Under the pieces are notes generated by a model. It had not been told where the DNA came from, searched no databases, and saw only the letters and a list, made by a program, of their open reading frames with translations. A stretch of DNA of 64,000 bases from Phycisphaerae bacterium (lineage in GTDB: Bacteria; Planctomycetota; Phycisphaerae; Sedimentisphaerales; Anaerobacaceae), in contig JAUWIU010000002.1 in assembly GCA_030608075.1 (NCBI GenBank), forward strand, positions 1-64,000, given 5' to 3'. Position numbers and translations under genes: made by a program. Each line of letters opens with the position of its first letter. Position 1 is the first letter of the stretch. Positions 54,707 through 62,474 of this stretch are shown here, one piece after another.

Positions 54707-55768
54707 TTATTGTTCTTTTAGCCGGTCGGACTGAACCCTCAGCTTCGGCAGGGATTGTGGATAATTTTCACCGATGAAATCGACCAGCCTTTCTCTGACT
54801 TCGCAGCGCAGGCTCCAGGCCTTTGAAGCATCAGCGGCGCTGACAAGAGCACGCAGCTTAATTCCGCGCTCGGAGGTATTGGTAACCTGAAGCACGCAAA
54901 CCTTCCTGTCCCAAAGGTCGGATTCGTTGAGGATTTTCTGAAGCTGCTCTCTGACCGCATCAATCGGCACAGTATAATCGACGTAAATATATACCGTTCC
55001 AAGTATGTCGGCTGTGGTGCGGGTCCAGTTCTGGAAAGGCTTTTCGATAAAGTAAGTGATTGGTATAATCAGACGCCTTAAATCCCATATCTTTACCACT
55101 ACGTAAGTTAATGTTATTTCCTCTACCCGCCCCCATTCGTTTTCCACGATGACCACATCATCCAGACGAATCGGCTGGGTAAAGGCAATCTGCAGGCCGG
55201 CTATAAAAGTGCCGATGGTTTTTTGTGCAGCCATACCGACGACTATTCCGATGATTCCGGCCGATGCCAGAATGGTTGTGCCCAACTGTCGTATCCTGGG
55301 AAAAGTCATCAGAATTGTTGCCAGTGCTATGATAGCTACTATTACGATTATGATTCGCTTGACGACTCTTAGCTGGGTATAAATCTTTCGTGCCCTGAGG
55401 TTGTCTTCGTCCTCAATGTTGAGACGGCCGACGACATAATCATCCAGTACAAAAGTTGACTTGACAAGCAGCCACGAGACAAACCCTATCAAAAGTACGC
55501 TGAAAGCGTGCTCTGCAACTGTTGCAAGTTCCTCAGGCAGAGCTAATAGCGGCAGGGCGAATCGAACGGCAGCAATAATTATTAACCACAGCAGCGGTTT
55601 ACTGCAGTGTTTGCGTACAGAGCCTTTCGGCAGGATGACAGCGACCTTGGTCACCCGCCGGAAAACTCTAAGGACCAGACGGTGAATTATCAAAGCCGCA
55701 ACTATCACGCCAACCAAAACTGCCAAAGAAAAGATGTGTCGCTGCCACATTTCCAAACTCGCCAACAT
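54707..55768 (-). CDS. Small-conductance mechanosensitive channel (MscS family)
   Basis: The product is 353 residues. Several membrane segments cover the first 165 residues. The pore helix and the start of the beta domain follow, with ILASAGIIGIVVGMAAQKTIG and FIAGLQIAFTQPIRLDDVV. This is typical of MscS proteins, which open on membrane stretch to release solutes during osmotic downshock. The C-terminal region (about 265-350) has YVDYTVPIDAVREQLQ. Together with the ktrAB potassium system elsewhere in the window, it points to osmotic control. It lies 68 bases after aspS and ahead of the heme sensor kinase. Confidence 0.93.
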   Translation of the reverse strand: MLASLEMWQRHIFSLAVLVGVIVAALIIHRLVLRVFRRVTKVAVILPKGSVRKHCSKPLLWLIIIAAVRFALPLLALPEELATVAEHAFSVLLIGFVSWLLVKSTFVLDDYVVGRLNIEDEDNLRARKIYTQLRVVKRIIIVIVAIIALATILMTFPRIRQLGTTILASAGIIGIVVGMAAQKTIGTFIAGLQIAFTQPIRLDDVVIVENEWGRVEEITLTYVVVKIWDLRRLIIPITYFIEKPFQNWTRTTADILGTVYIYVDYTVPIDAVREQLQKILNESDLWDRKVCVLQVTNTSERGIKLRALVSAADASKAWSLRCEVRERLVDFIGENYPQSLPKLRVQSDRLKEQ

Positions 55769-55836
55769 AGAGTAACCTCGGACAAAGATAATCAGTTATC
55801 GCTTAGTCTCTCTTTGTAACCACCCTTCATCATTCA

Positions 55837-57663
55837 TCACTGCGTTTGCTGCTCCGGCGCGTGTGAGTGTTTTTGCGTCCGCAGGTTCAGCTCGTCGAGC
55901 TGCTTGGGGTCGACTTCGCTGGGCGCATCGGTCAAAAGGCACTGGCCACGCAGCGTCTTCGGAAAAGCGATGACGTCTCTGATATTGTCGGTGTCTACCA
56001 GCAGCATAATCAATCTGTCGAGGCCGAACGCTATTCCGCCGTGCGGCGGCGCGCCGTATTCGAGTGCCCTTAGAAAGAAGCCGAACCTGGCCTGTGCCTG
56101 CTCGGGCGAAATCTTGAGCAGGTCAAAGACCTTGCGCTGCAACTCGGGCTTGTGTATACGAATACTGCCGCCGCCGATTTCCGAGCCGTTGACGACAATA
56201 TCGTAGGCCTGTGAGCAAATGTTCGCCGGGTCGCTGTCCAGCTTGTCGATGTCTTCCTCGACCGGTGCGGTGAAAGGGTGGTGCAGCGAGTCGAAGCGGC
56301 TCTCCGCCTCGTTCCATTCCAGCAGCGGAAAGTCCACCACCCAGACAAACTCAAAACTGTTGGGCTCGTACAGCTTCAGCCGCCGGCCAATTCTGCACCG
56401 CAATGGCGCCAGGGCCTTGTTGGCGTTTTTCTCGGTGTCGGCTACGAACAAAAGCACGTCATTTTCTTTTGCATCGAAGATGTTGATTATCCTGCCGATT
56501 TGTTCGGGCGCAAAATGCTTTGCGATACCGCTTTTGCAGGCCAGTTTGCCGTTGTCGCCTGCGACCTTCATCCAGACCAGGCCTTTCGCGCCGTATTCGC
56601 CGACAAGCTCGGTAAGGTCTTTTTCGATGTAGTTTCTGGTCAGCACGTCCGGACGACCATCGGCGTCGACTGTCGGTGCGCACAGACCTCTGACGACTCC
56701 GCCCTTTTCAATAGTCGAGGTAAATACCCTGAACCCGCAGTTTTTGGCGATGCCGGATATGTCCTTCAGCTTCATACCGAATCGCAGGTCCGGCCGGTCG
56801 GTGCCGTAGTCGGTCACTGCCTGTTTGTAGCTCATTCTCGCCATCGGCGTCACCACCTCCACGCCAAGAATCTCGCTCCAGACCTTCGCAACCAAGTTTT
56901 CATTGACGCCGATAACGTCGTCAACATCGACAAAGCTCATTTCGACGTCGATTTGCGTGAACTCGACCTGGCGGTCGGCACGAGGGTCCTCGTCACGGCA
57001 GCAACGCACTATCTGGAAGTATTTGTCCACCCCGCTTACCATCAGAATCTGCTTGAACAATTGGGGCGACTGCGGCAGGGCATAAAAACAGTTCTCGTGC
57101 AGCCGGCTTGGAACCAGGTAATCCCTTGCGCCTTCTGGGGTGCTCTTGGCCAGCATCGGCGTCTCAATCTCCCAGAAGCCCAACGAGTCGAAGTAGTCGC
57201 GCACAACCTTTGTCACCCGATGGCGCGTCTGGAGTATGTGCTGCATCCGGGGCCGACGCAAATCGAGATACCTGTGCCTCAGCCGATGCTCCTCCAATAT
57301 CTTGTCGCCATCTTCGATTTCAAACGGCGGCGTCCTCGAAGGATTGAGAATCTCCAACTGCTCAACGGCCACTTCGATTTGCCCGGTCGGCAGCTTCGGA
57401 TTTGCCATGCCCTCACTTCTCGGCTGAACCCTGCCAACAGCAGCTATTACCCATTCGCACCGCAGAGTCCCGGCGACCTTGTGCGCCTGCGGCTGTGTCT
57501 CGTAATTGAACACCAACTGCGTCAGCCCCTTTCTGTCACGCACGTCGATGAATATCAGATTGCCGTGGTTGCGGTACCAATAGACCCAGCCCGCGAGGGT
57601 TACCTTTTTGCCGACATCTTCGAGCCGAAGGCTCCCGCAGGTATGTGTTCTTTTCAGCATCAT
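55837..57663 (-). CDS. aspS: Aspartyl-tRNA synthetase, bacterial type
   Basis: It charges tRNA-Asp (and perhaps tRNA-Asn if non-discriminating). The product is 608 residues. The OB-fold anticodon domain starts HTCGSLRLEDVGKKVTLAGWVYW. The class II core has YLDLRRPRMQ, motif 2 RCCRDEDPRADRQVEFTQIDVEMSF, and motif 3 GIAFGLDRLIML. A GAD insertion domain lies between about residues 290 and 410, as in bacterial enzymes. ATG 57663 and 57660 are both possible. It is first in a minus-strand run with mscS and the sensor kinase. Confidence 0.96.
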   Translation of the reverse strand: MMLKRTHTCGSLRLEDVGKKVTLAGWVYWYRNHGNLIFIDVRDRKGLTQLVFNYETQPQAHKVAGTLRCEWVIAAVGRVQPRSEGMANPKLPTGQIEVAVEQLEILNPSRTPPFEIEDGDKILEEHRLRHRYLDLRRPRMQHILQTRHRVTKVVRDYFDSLGFWEIETPMLAKSTPEGARDYLVPSRLHENCFYALPQSPQLFKQILMVSGVDKYFQIVRCCRDEDPRADRQVEFTQIDVEMSFVDVDDVIGVNENLVAKVWSEILGVEVVTPMARMSYKQAVTDYGTDRPDLRFGMKLKDISGIAKNCGFRVFTSTIEKGGVVRGLCAPTVDADGRPDVLTRNYIEKDLTELVGEYGAKGLVWMKVAGDNGKLACKSGIAKHFAPEQIGRIINIFDAKENDVLLFVADTEKNANKALAPLRCRIGRRLKLYEPNSFEFVWVVDFPLLEWNEAESRFDSLHHPFTAPVEEDIDKLDSDPANICSQAYDIVVNGSEIGGGSIRIHKPELQRKVFDLLKISPEQAQARFGFFLRALEYGAPPHGGIAFGLDRLIMLLVDTDNIRDVIAFPKTLRGQCLLTDAPSEVDPKQLDELNLRTQKHSHAPEQQTQ

Positions 57664-58028
57664 AAAATCTCTCTAAAGAAACGTATCTCGTCTCTCGTGA
57701 AGCGCATCTCGCGCCGCCATTCACTTCTGCTGCATTGGTACGTCCAAATGCCGTAATTTTCCTCGTTAGCATAGTCAACATAAGCCGTTCAGTCAATAAC
57801 GGTCTGTATTATTTAAATCCACAATTGCCGGGCTGAGACGATTAAGCACTGCGGGGCTTTGGCAAGACACCTGCACGTGTACCGGCCACTTTCCGGGACT
57901 GCACATTAACTGATTGTTGCAGAAAACAGGCGGTTTTCAAAATCAGTTGCATTTGGCCGGGATATTTGGTATTGATTGAGACCAAAGCGTATGAAGTAAT
58001 ATGATTAAACAGATGAAAGGGCAGAATC
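57664..58028. other. Divergent intergenic region aspS / DUF1080 gene, nothing assigned
   Basis: About 365 bases contain the two divergent starts. I see no convincing promoter pair, RNA gene or repeat of the families found elsewhere in the window. Confidence 0.5.
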
Positions 58029-58712
58029 TTGAAGATTATGAAAAAAACGCTCATCGTGCTATTGCCGGCGGCACTTTTATCATTAGCCGTGTCATGTTCG
58101 GATGACACTAACAGCGACGCCGGCGTGGCTGATTTCGGAAAGGTCAAGCCTGTCCGCCTCTTCGACGGCAAGACCTTTGCCGGCTGGGAGGGGAACCTCG
58201 ATATCTTCAGAATCGAAGAAGGCGCTATCGTCGGCGGAACGCTCCATAACGAAACGCCTCACAACGATTTTCTGTGCACAACCAAAGAGTACGGAGATTT
58301 CGAGCTGAGATTGAAAGTTAAGCTGTTAGGCCCTGCCAAACGAGCCAACGCCGGCATCCAGTTCCGCAGCCGTCGGGTCCCCAACCACCACGAGGTAAGC
58401 GGATACCAGGCCGATATGGGATATAATTACTGGGGCTGCTTATACGATGAGTCGCGGCGAAACAAAATCCTTGCCAAGGCGAACCAGGAACAATTAGCTA
58501 AGGTGTTCAGGCCGGGTGACTGGAACGAATATGTCATTCGTTGTGTCGGCAGGCGGATTCAGCTTTGGCTGAACGACTATCAAACGGTCGATTATACGGA
58601 AACCGACAACAACATCGAGCGAACAGGCATTATTGGTCTGCAAATTCACGCCGGCCCGCCAAGCGAAGCCTGGTACAAGGATATCGAGATAAAGCAAGTT
58701 CCGCAGAAGTAG
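58029..58712 (+). CDS. Exported DUF1080 (3-keto-disaccharide hydrolase) family protein
   Basis: The product is 227 residues. A signal region ends in LAVSCSDD, a likely lipobox, so it is probably a lipoprotein. The DUF1080 domain begins PVRLFDGKTFAGWEG, contains GDFELRLKVKLL and GIQFRSRRV with YQADMGYNYWG, and ends GLQIHAGPPSEAWYKDIEIK. These are all standard family strings of the laminin-G-like fold. Members are very abundant in Planctomycetota and act on 3-keto-sugars or bind glycans. The start is either TTG at 58029 (seven bases after AAAGGG) or ATG 58038. Confidence 0.92.
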   Translation: MKIMKKTLIVLLPAALLSLAVSCSDDTNSDAGVADFGKVKPVRLFDGKTFAGWEGNLDIFRIEEGAIVGGTLHNETPHNDFLCTTKEYGDFELRLKVKLLGPAKRANAGIQFRSRRVPNHHEVSGYQADMGYNYWGCLYDESRRNKILAKANQEQLAKVFRPGDWNEYVIRCVGRRIQLWLNDYQTVDYTETDNNIERTGIIGLQIHAGPPSEAWYKDIEIKQVPQK

Positions 58713-58943
58713 ACGCAATAGAGCCAGGGGGAAATTCTACGGGCGGTCGCAGTTGTATTACTTTTCTCTGTCGGCGTCTTTTAGAATCTCGTCGATGCGG
58801 GCCTTGCAGTTCTCGGCGCTGCGCCTGGCCAATTTCTATCCGTTGATGAACTGCGGTGTAGAAAAAGCTGCTTTTGATTACGATTGTGGCTGGTCTTCTG
58901 TTAAATTAACCTCCTTCGGCGGGACTTCCTTAAAGCAACCGCT

Positions 58944-59096
58944 CACCGTCACCCCGAGCGCAGCCGAGGGGTCTATTTGAACAGATTTCTCGACTTCGCT
59001 TCACCGTCACCCCGAGCGCAGCCGAGGGGTCTATTTGAACAGATTTCTCGACTTTGCTTCACCGTCACCCCGAGCGCAGCCGAGGGGTCTATTTAG
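58944..59096. repeat. 58-bp tandem repeat, about 2.6 copies
   Basis: Three units start at 58944, 59002 and 59060, each exactly 58 bases apart. They share a palindromic core (CACCCCGAGCGCAGCCGAGG) and the tail GTCTATTTGAACAGATTTCT. The third unit stops after GTCTATT, where a MITE-like left end begins. The core is the well-known 'CACCCCGAGCG...GAGGGGT' intergenic repeat of many bacterial genomes. The rest of 58713-59283 shows nothing else I can name. Confidence 0.9.
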
Positions 59097-59160
59097 TATC
59101 TGTTGTGGAAACGAGGTTTTGTCATTCCTGCGAAAGCAGGTGCAGGAATGACAGGTTACA
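59093..59160 (+). mobile_element. MITE-like element, copy C (left part only)
   Basis: TTAGTATCTGTTGTGGAAA matches the left terminal repeat of copy A at 18 of 19 bases. It is followed directly by one TCATTCCTGCGAAAGCAGG palindrome and GGAATGACA. No right terminal repeat is found. It abuts the third 58-bp tandem unit and cuts it short. Confidence 0.65.
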
Positions 59161-59283
59161 AAACCAATCTTTGAGGCCACCGCCAAAAGTCCAAACTTCG
59201 ACTTTTTAGCCTTGTTTTTTGGGCAATAACAATGATTTGTTTGTACTGTTTCGACTTTTGACGCAGGCATCAATCTTGACAAA

Positions 59284-59550
59284 CTACTGGTCTTTTTTGG
59301 TGAAGCCGCCGACAAGGCAGTTATAGAGCCAGGCGAAGATTGCTCCGCCGATGCCGCCGTCGGCAAGGCCCCAGATAAGCCCGATGATGCTGCCCAAAGG
59401 GCTTATGTTGTAGCCGCGATAGATGGAGCCGAGGAAAGTACGCTCTGCGGTGGCGCCATCAAAGGCGATTATCCACCAGGTGCCAGCTAAGATTGCAAGC
59501 CCCCAGATAAGGCCACAGCTCAGTGCAAAAGCCTTTACATTCAGCTTCAT
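59284..59550 (-). CDS. Small membrane protein of the 'bacteriophage holin'-named family
   Basis: The product is 88 residues with two or three hydrophobic segments: LSCGLIWGLAILAGTWWIIAF near the start and SIIGLIWGLADGGIGGAIFAWLY near the end. The middle has FLGSIYRGYNISPLG. I recall similar short proteins in databases carrying the name 'bacteriophage holin', though they often sit in chromosomes with no phage around. A real holin role is therefore uncertain. Its position 1 kb from a terminase gene makes a phage origin possible. Confidence 0.75.
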   Translation of the reverse strand: MKLNVKAFALSCGLIWGLAILAGTWWIIAFDGATAERTFLGSIYRGYNISPLGSIIGLIWGLADGGIGGAIFAWLYNCLVGGFTKKDQ

Positions 59551-60013
59551 TTTCCGTCTCCTTGTTCAAAATTGTTTTGCCATTCTGATAATATCGTAAT
59601 GAAGCGTATAAAAACATTAAATTTTGCGCCGCTGTGGCTGCGTGCAGGGGCTGGCAGCTGCCCTCAGCCAGCTTGTGATTAGGCTTGTGAAAGGAGTGAA
59701 GTTTCGATATCGCCGGCGTGAGAAAACAGGTAAGCTACAACCGCAACGCCCTTGGATGCGCCAAAAAATGCTGTTGGTTACGTCGGCCTGTTTGGATTAT
59801 TCTGCTTCCGCCGCATTCAGTGGTACCGGAGTCCTTCAAGCCAGAAAAAATTTACCAGGCTTGGTGTTTTTTTGTTGCAAATTCTGCTTTACTGTGTTAG
59901 ACTATTTTTGGTGGAAGGCGGGTGGGTTAGCTTTGGTTCTTTGAAAGAAGTGCAGCAGATAATTATCTTGTTATTTGAGCTTTTTGACATGTGAGGTTTT
60001 GAGAAAGACTTTG

Positions 60014-60055
60014 GGCTGAGGTTTAATTTCCTATACCCTCCTCCTGACCTCAGCC
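60014..60055 (+). ncRNA. Pyrimidine-loop hairpin, unit 1
   Basis: Arms GGCTGAGGT (60014-60022) and ACCTCAGCC (60047-60055) pair perfectly over 9 bp. The 24-base loop is mostly C and T and contains CCCTCCTCCT, which could pair with Shine-Dalgarno GGAGG. No U-run follows. Confidence 0.4.
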
Positions 60056-60182
60056 TAATGTTACTTCGGTCAGAAATACGCCTGACTTTAAGATAAGAAT
60101 GAGGACTGGGGTTGTGTCCGCGGCTCGCATCATGGCGGCCTTGTTATGAAATTTAAGAGCTTCGAGCTTTTATGGTTATCAT

Positions 60183-60234
60183 GGGCTGGGGTTAAATTCC
60201 TCTTCCTCCCTCCTCCTCGCCTCAGCCCATTTTT
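60183..60234 (+). ncRNA. Pyrimidine-loop hairpin, unit 2
   Basis: Arms GGGCTGGGG (60183-60191) and CCTCAGCCC (60220-60228) pair with one wobble. The 28-base loop starts TTAAATTCCTC and is full of CCTCC motifs. ATTTTTG follows, a short terminator-like U-run. Confidence 0.45.
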
Positions 60235-60442
60235 GATTATCGAAACCTGCTGGCTCGCCGGCGATGATACGGGCAAAATCGCCCTGCTTACAGGCAGGCG
60301 CAGTATGGTTAGGCCATCTTGTGGGGCAGGCTGCTCAAGAAAATATGTGATACGGGCAGATGCGAACATTTTTTAGCAGAAAAAGTATAGTATAGTGAAG
60401 CTGTTTGTGATATATATTAAATAGAAGGTGGAGCATCTTTAC

Positions 60443-60500
60443 AGGGCTGGGATTATCTCACTTTTCCTTCTCCCTCCGCATCTCGGCCCTGTCTTTTTTT
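60443..60500 (+). ncRNA. Pyrimidine-loop hairpin, unit 3, with terminator
   Basis: Arms AGGGCTGGGAT (60443-60453) and ATCTCGGCCCT (60480-60490) pair over 11 positions with two wobbles. The 26-base loop ends CTTCTCCCTCCGC. A run of GTCTTTTTTT follows immediately, so the hairpin is a good intrinsic terminator on the plus strand. Confidence 0.5.
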
Positions 60501-60593
60501 ATGCGCAAAAACATTGGCCCACCCAACACCCCGGCTACTCAGCTTCCAGTTGTGATTCACCAATATCCTCGTCCTGCAACAAGGATTCTGTCC

Positions 60594-62249
60594 TTAATAT
60601 CGCCGGGTGGTGGTTTTTCGGGCGTGTTTGTAGTTGATGAAAAAGTAGCGAAGAGCGTCAATCGGATGGTCGTACAGGCCGTCCTTTAGCGGCAGCTCGC
60701 TCGCCCCGGCCGAGCGGTCGGGATAATGGTAGCACCGCATCGCCTCAATCAGCCGTTGACAGCTCGGCGAAATCACCAGGCTGCTCATCCCGTCGCCGGA
60801 GCGAATTGCCCTTCGAATCAGCTCAACACCCTCTAAGATTCCACTCCGGCGATATCGCGTAACTACGCCGAGGCTGCGCAGCTCGCGGATGATACTTGTG
60901 CCGGTGATGTCGCTTGTCCCGGCGCCGGCGGGGTCGCAAAACGTCGCAGCCACTCGGCTTTCACCGCCCGGCGTTCGGCTCTTCATTTCCTCGGCGTGCA
61001 CGTCAATCGTCGCCCTGCTTCGGACATACTCATCAATCACCCGCACAACCCCGGCATCGTCGACCTGAATCCACAGACACACAAACGGATTGACGAACCC
61101 GAAGTCCAGCGCTCGGTAAAGCGGCAGATTGGGGTCGTAGTCGATTTGCCTGACGTGGATGTCCGGGTCGAACTGGTCGAAGACGGCATTTTCGAGGCTG
61201 GGCCTTTTGCAGAGCATTTCGGCTTCCCAGCCGGCCCGGCTTGCCCTGCGCATCTGGGTCTCGCAATCATCGATTTTCAAATAGCCGACCGCCTGCCTGG
61301 CTTTGCCATGACAGTCGCTCCACAAGCGGCACTGCGAGCAGCTTCTGTCGACACATTTCTCGATTGTCTCCCAGATGCACCACTTGAAAATCGGCGTCCC
61401 CAGCCGCGGCGCCTGCGAAATTATCTGGTGCATCAGGCCGTAGGGCCTGTGCATCGTACTGATTAGCTCCATCGCCGCGACCAGCCCTGCCGTGCTGTGC
61501 GTGGTGAACTTGGCCGCCGCAAAGACGTCATCGTCGAAAAGCTCGACCTCATCGCAGCGAAGCTTATGGATATGCTGGCCTCGGACGCTTGTCGCCGATT
61601 GGGTCAGCACCTCGACAGCCGAATTGTTGACGAAGCGGCACTTTGCCTTGCGTGCCGGCCCGGCGGTAAACCTATCAAAGCCGGTGTTCAAAAAGCCGGT
61701 CAGATAGTCATACATCCTGGCGGCCTGCTCGCCCGAGCCGCCTAAGATTCGCACCTGGCAGTTAGGCTTAAAGATGCAGTCTAACAGCGTCGCGATAGCA
61801 GCCAATTCGGTCTTTCCCCCGCTGCGATTGGCCCAGACGACCGCGTCGGCATTGGCACCTTTTTTCTCGCTGAAGTCAGCCGAGAAACTGTGCCACAGAT
61901 AATCCAGCGGACTATTGTGCTCGGGACAGACCTGTCTATCCGGAATATCAAGGCCCAGAAAGACCTTGACATAGTTCTTAAGGTCGTCTCTTGTCCTCGG
62001 CCGGCTGCGCCGAAGAGCCGAATAAACCTGACCAGCCTTTGCAATGTGATGTAGTTCCAGTTGCGGAAACAGCATTTTGTCATTCCCGCCAAACTTGTCA
62101 TTCCCGCCAAACTTGTCATTCCCGCGAAAGCGGGGATCCAGTTTTTTCGCCCCAGACCCCTGCTTTCGCAGGGGTGACATTGTCGGCTTGTCCTTTCCGG
62201 AACAGATACTACCTAAGGATTGCGTTTGCGTTGAGATTGATTTTGTCAT
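60594..62249 (-). CDS. Phage terminase large subunit, N-terminus altered by an inserted repeat element
   Basis: The DNA-packaging motor of tailed phages. The product is about 551 residues from ATG 62249 (GGGGGTG upstream; ATG 62264 is also possible). The ATPase domain has a P-loop-like ANRSGGKTELAAI and the acidic Walker B-type LRCDEVELFDDD. The nuclease domain keeps three acidic sites: ALDFGF, FCDPAGAG and DHPIDALRYF. Residues about 11-66 translate a MITE-like element (62052-62217), read as RKQGSGAKKLDPRFRGNDK and two repeats of FGGNDK. No small terminase, portal or capsid gene is in the window, so this is a prophage remnant or a domesticated gene. Confidence 0.85.
   Translation of the reverse strand: MTKSISTQTQSLGSICSGKDKPTMSPLRKQGSGAKKLDPRFRGNDKFGGNDKFGGNDKMLFPQLELHHIAKAGQVYSALRRSRPRTRDDLKNYVKVFLGLDIPDRQVCPEHNSPLDYLWHSFSADFSEKKGANADAVVWANRSGGKTELAAIATLLDCIFKPNCQVRILGGSGEQAARMYDYLTGFLNTGFDRFTAGPARKAKCRFVNNSAVEVLTQSATSVRGQHIHKLRCDEVELFDDDVFAAAKFTTHSTAGLVAAMELISTMHRPYGLMHQIISQAPRLGTPIFKWCIWETIEKCVDRSCSQCRLWSDCHGKARQAVGYLKIDDCETQMRRASRAGWEAEMLCKRPSLENAVFDQFDPDIHVRQIDYDPNLPLYRALDFGFVNPFVCLWIQVDDAGVVRVIDEYVRSRATIDVHAEEMKSRTPGGESRVAATFCDPAGAGTSDITGTSIIRELRSLGVVTRYRRSGILEGVELIRRAIRSGDGMSSLVISPSCQRLIEAMRCYHYPDRSAGASELPLKDGLYDHPIDALRYFFINYKHARKTTTRRY
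62052..62217 (-). mobile_element. MITE-like element, copy D, full length and in frame inside the terminase gene
   Basis: On the minus strand it begins TTAGGTAGTATCTGTTCCGG and ends TGCTGTTTCCGCAAC...AACTA, so both terminal repeats of copy A are recognisable. The internal order is the same: CCGACAATGTCACCCC, a palindrome, GAAAAAACTGGAT, then GCGGGAATGACA modules, here with two extra GAATGACAAGTTTGGCG units. All of it is translated without a stop. Confidence 0.8.
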
Positions 62250-62474
62250 AATCAGCACCCCCATTATTTGAGTTTGACATGTCTGACTAACTGTGATTGA
62301 TTCGTTGGTATGCCTTCACTTCCCTCCGAAAAAGCTGAATTTAACCTGCCGGCATTATACCATCTTTGCCCCCAAATTCAAGGAAAAAACGGCCTAAAAA
62401 TCTCCCTGGCATTCGCCGGCTTTTCGTCGGCGCTCTTGGCCGCAGCTTTAATTTGTCAGCGGCTTTGCCCGCTC

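Larger units (their letters stand above)
59551..60593. other. Roughly 1-kb region without protein genes, holding three hairpins
   Basis: No open frame here has recognisable features. The region carries three similar stem-loops with pyrimidine-rich loops at 60014-60055, 60183-60234 and 60443-60500. Units 1 and 2 are also preceded by CTTGTTAT followed by GAGCTTTT (59967-59984 and 60140-60171). Confidence 0.6.

Noticed and set aside
56278-57756. A 492-codon open frame on the plus strand
   Set aside because: It is antisense to aspS, a certain gene, and looks like a codon-bias artefact.
58944-59096. CRISPR array
   Set aside because: Units are identical over the full 58-bp period with no variable spacers, so this is a simple tandem repeat.
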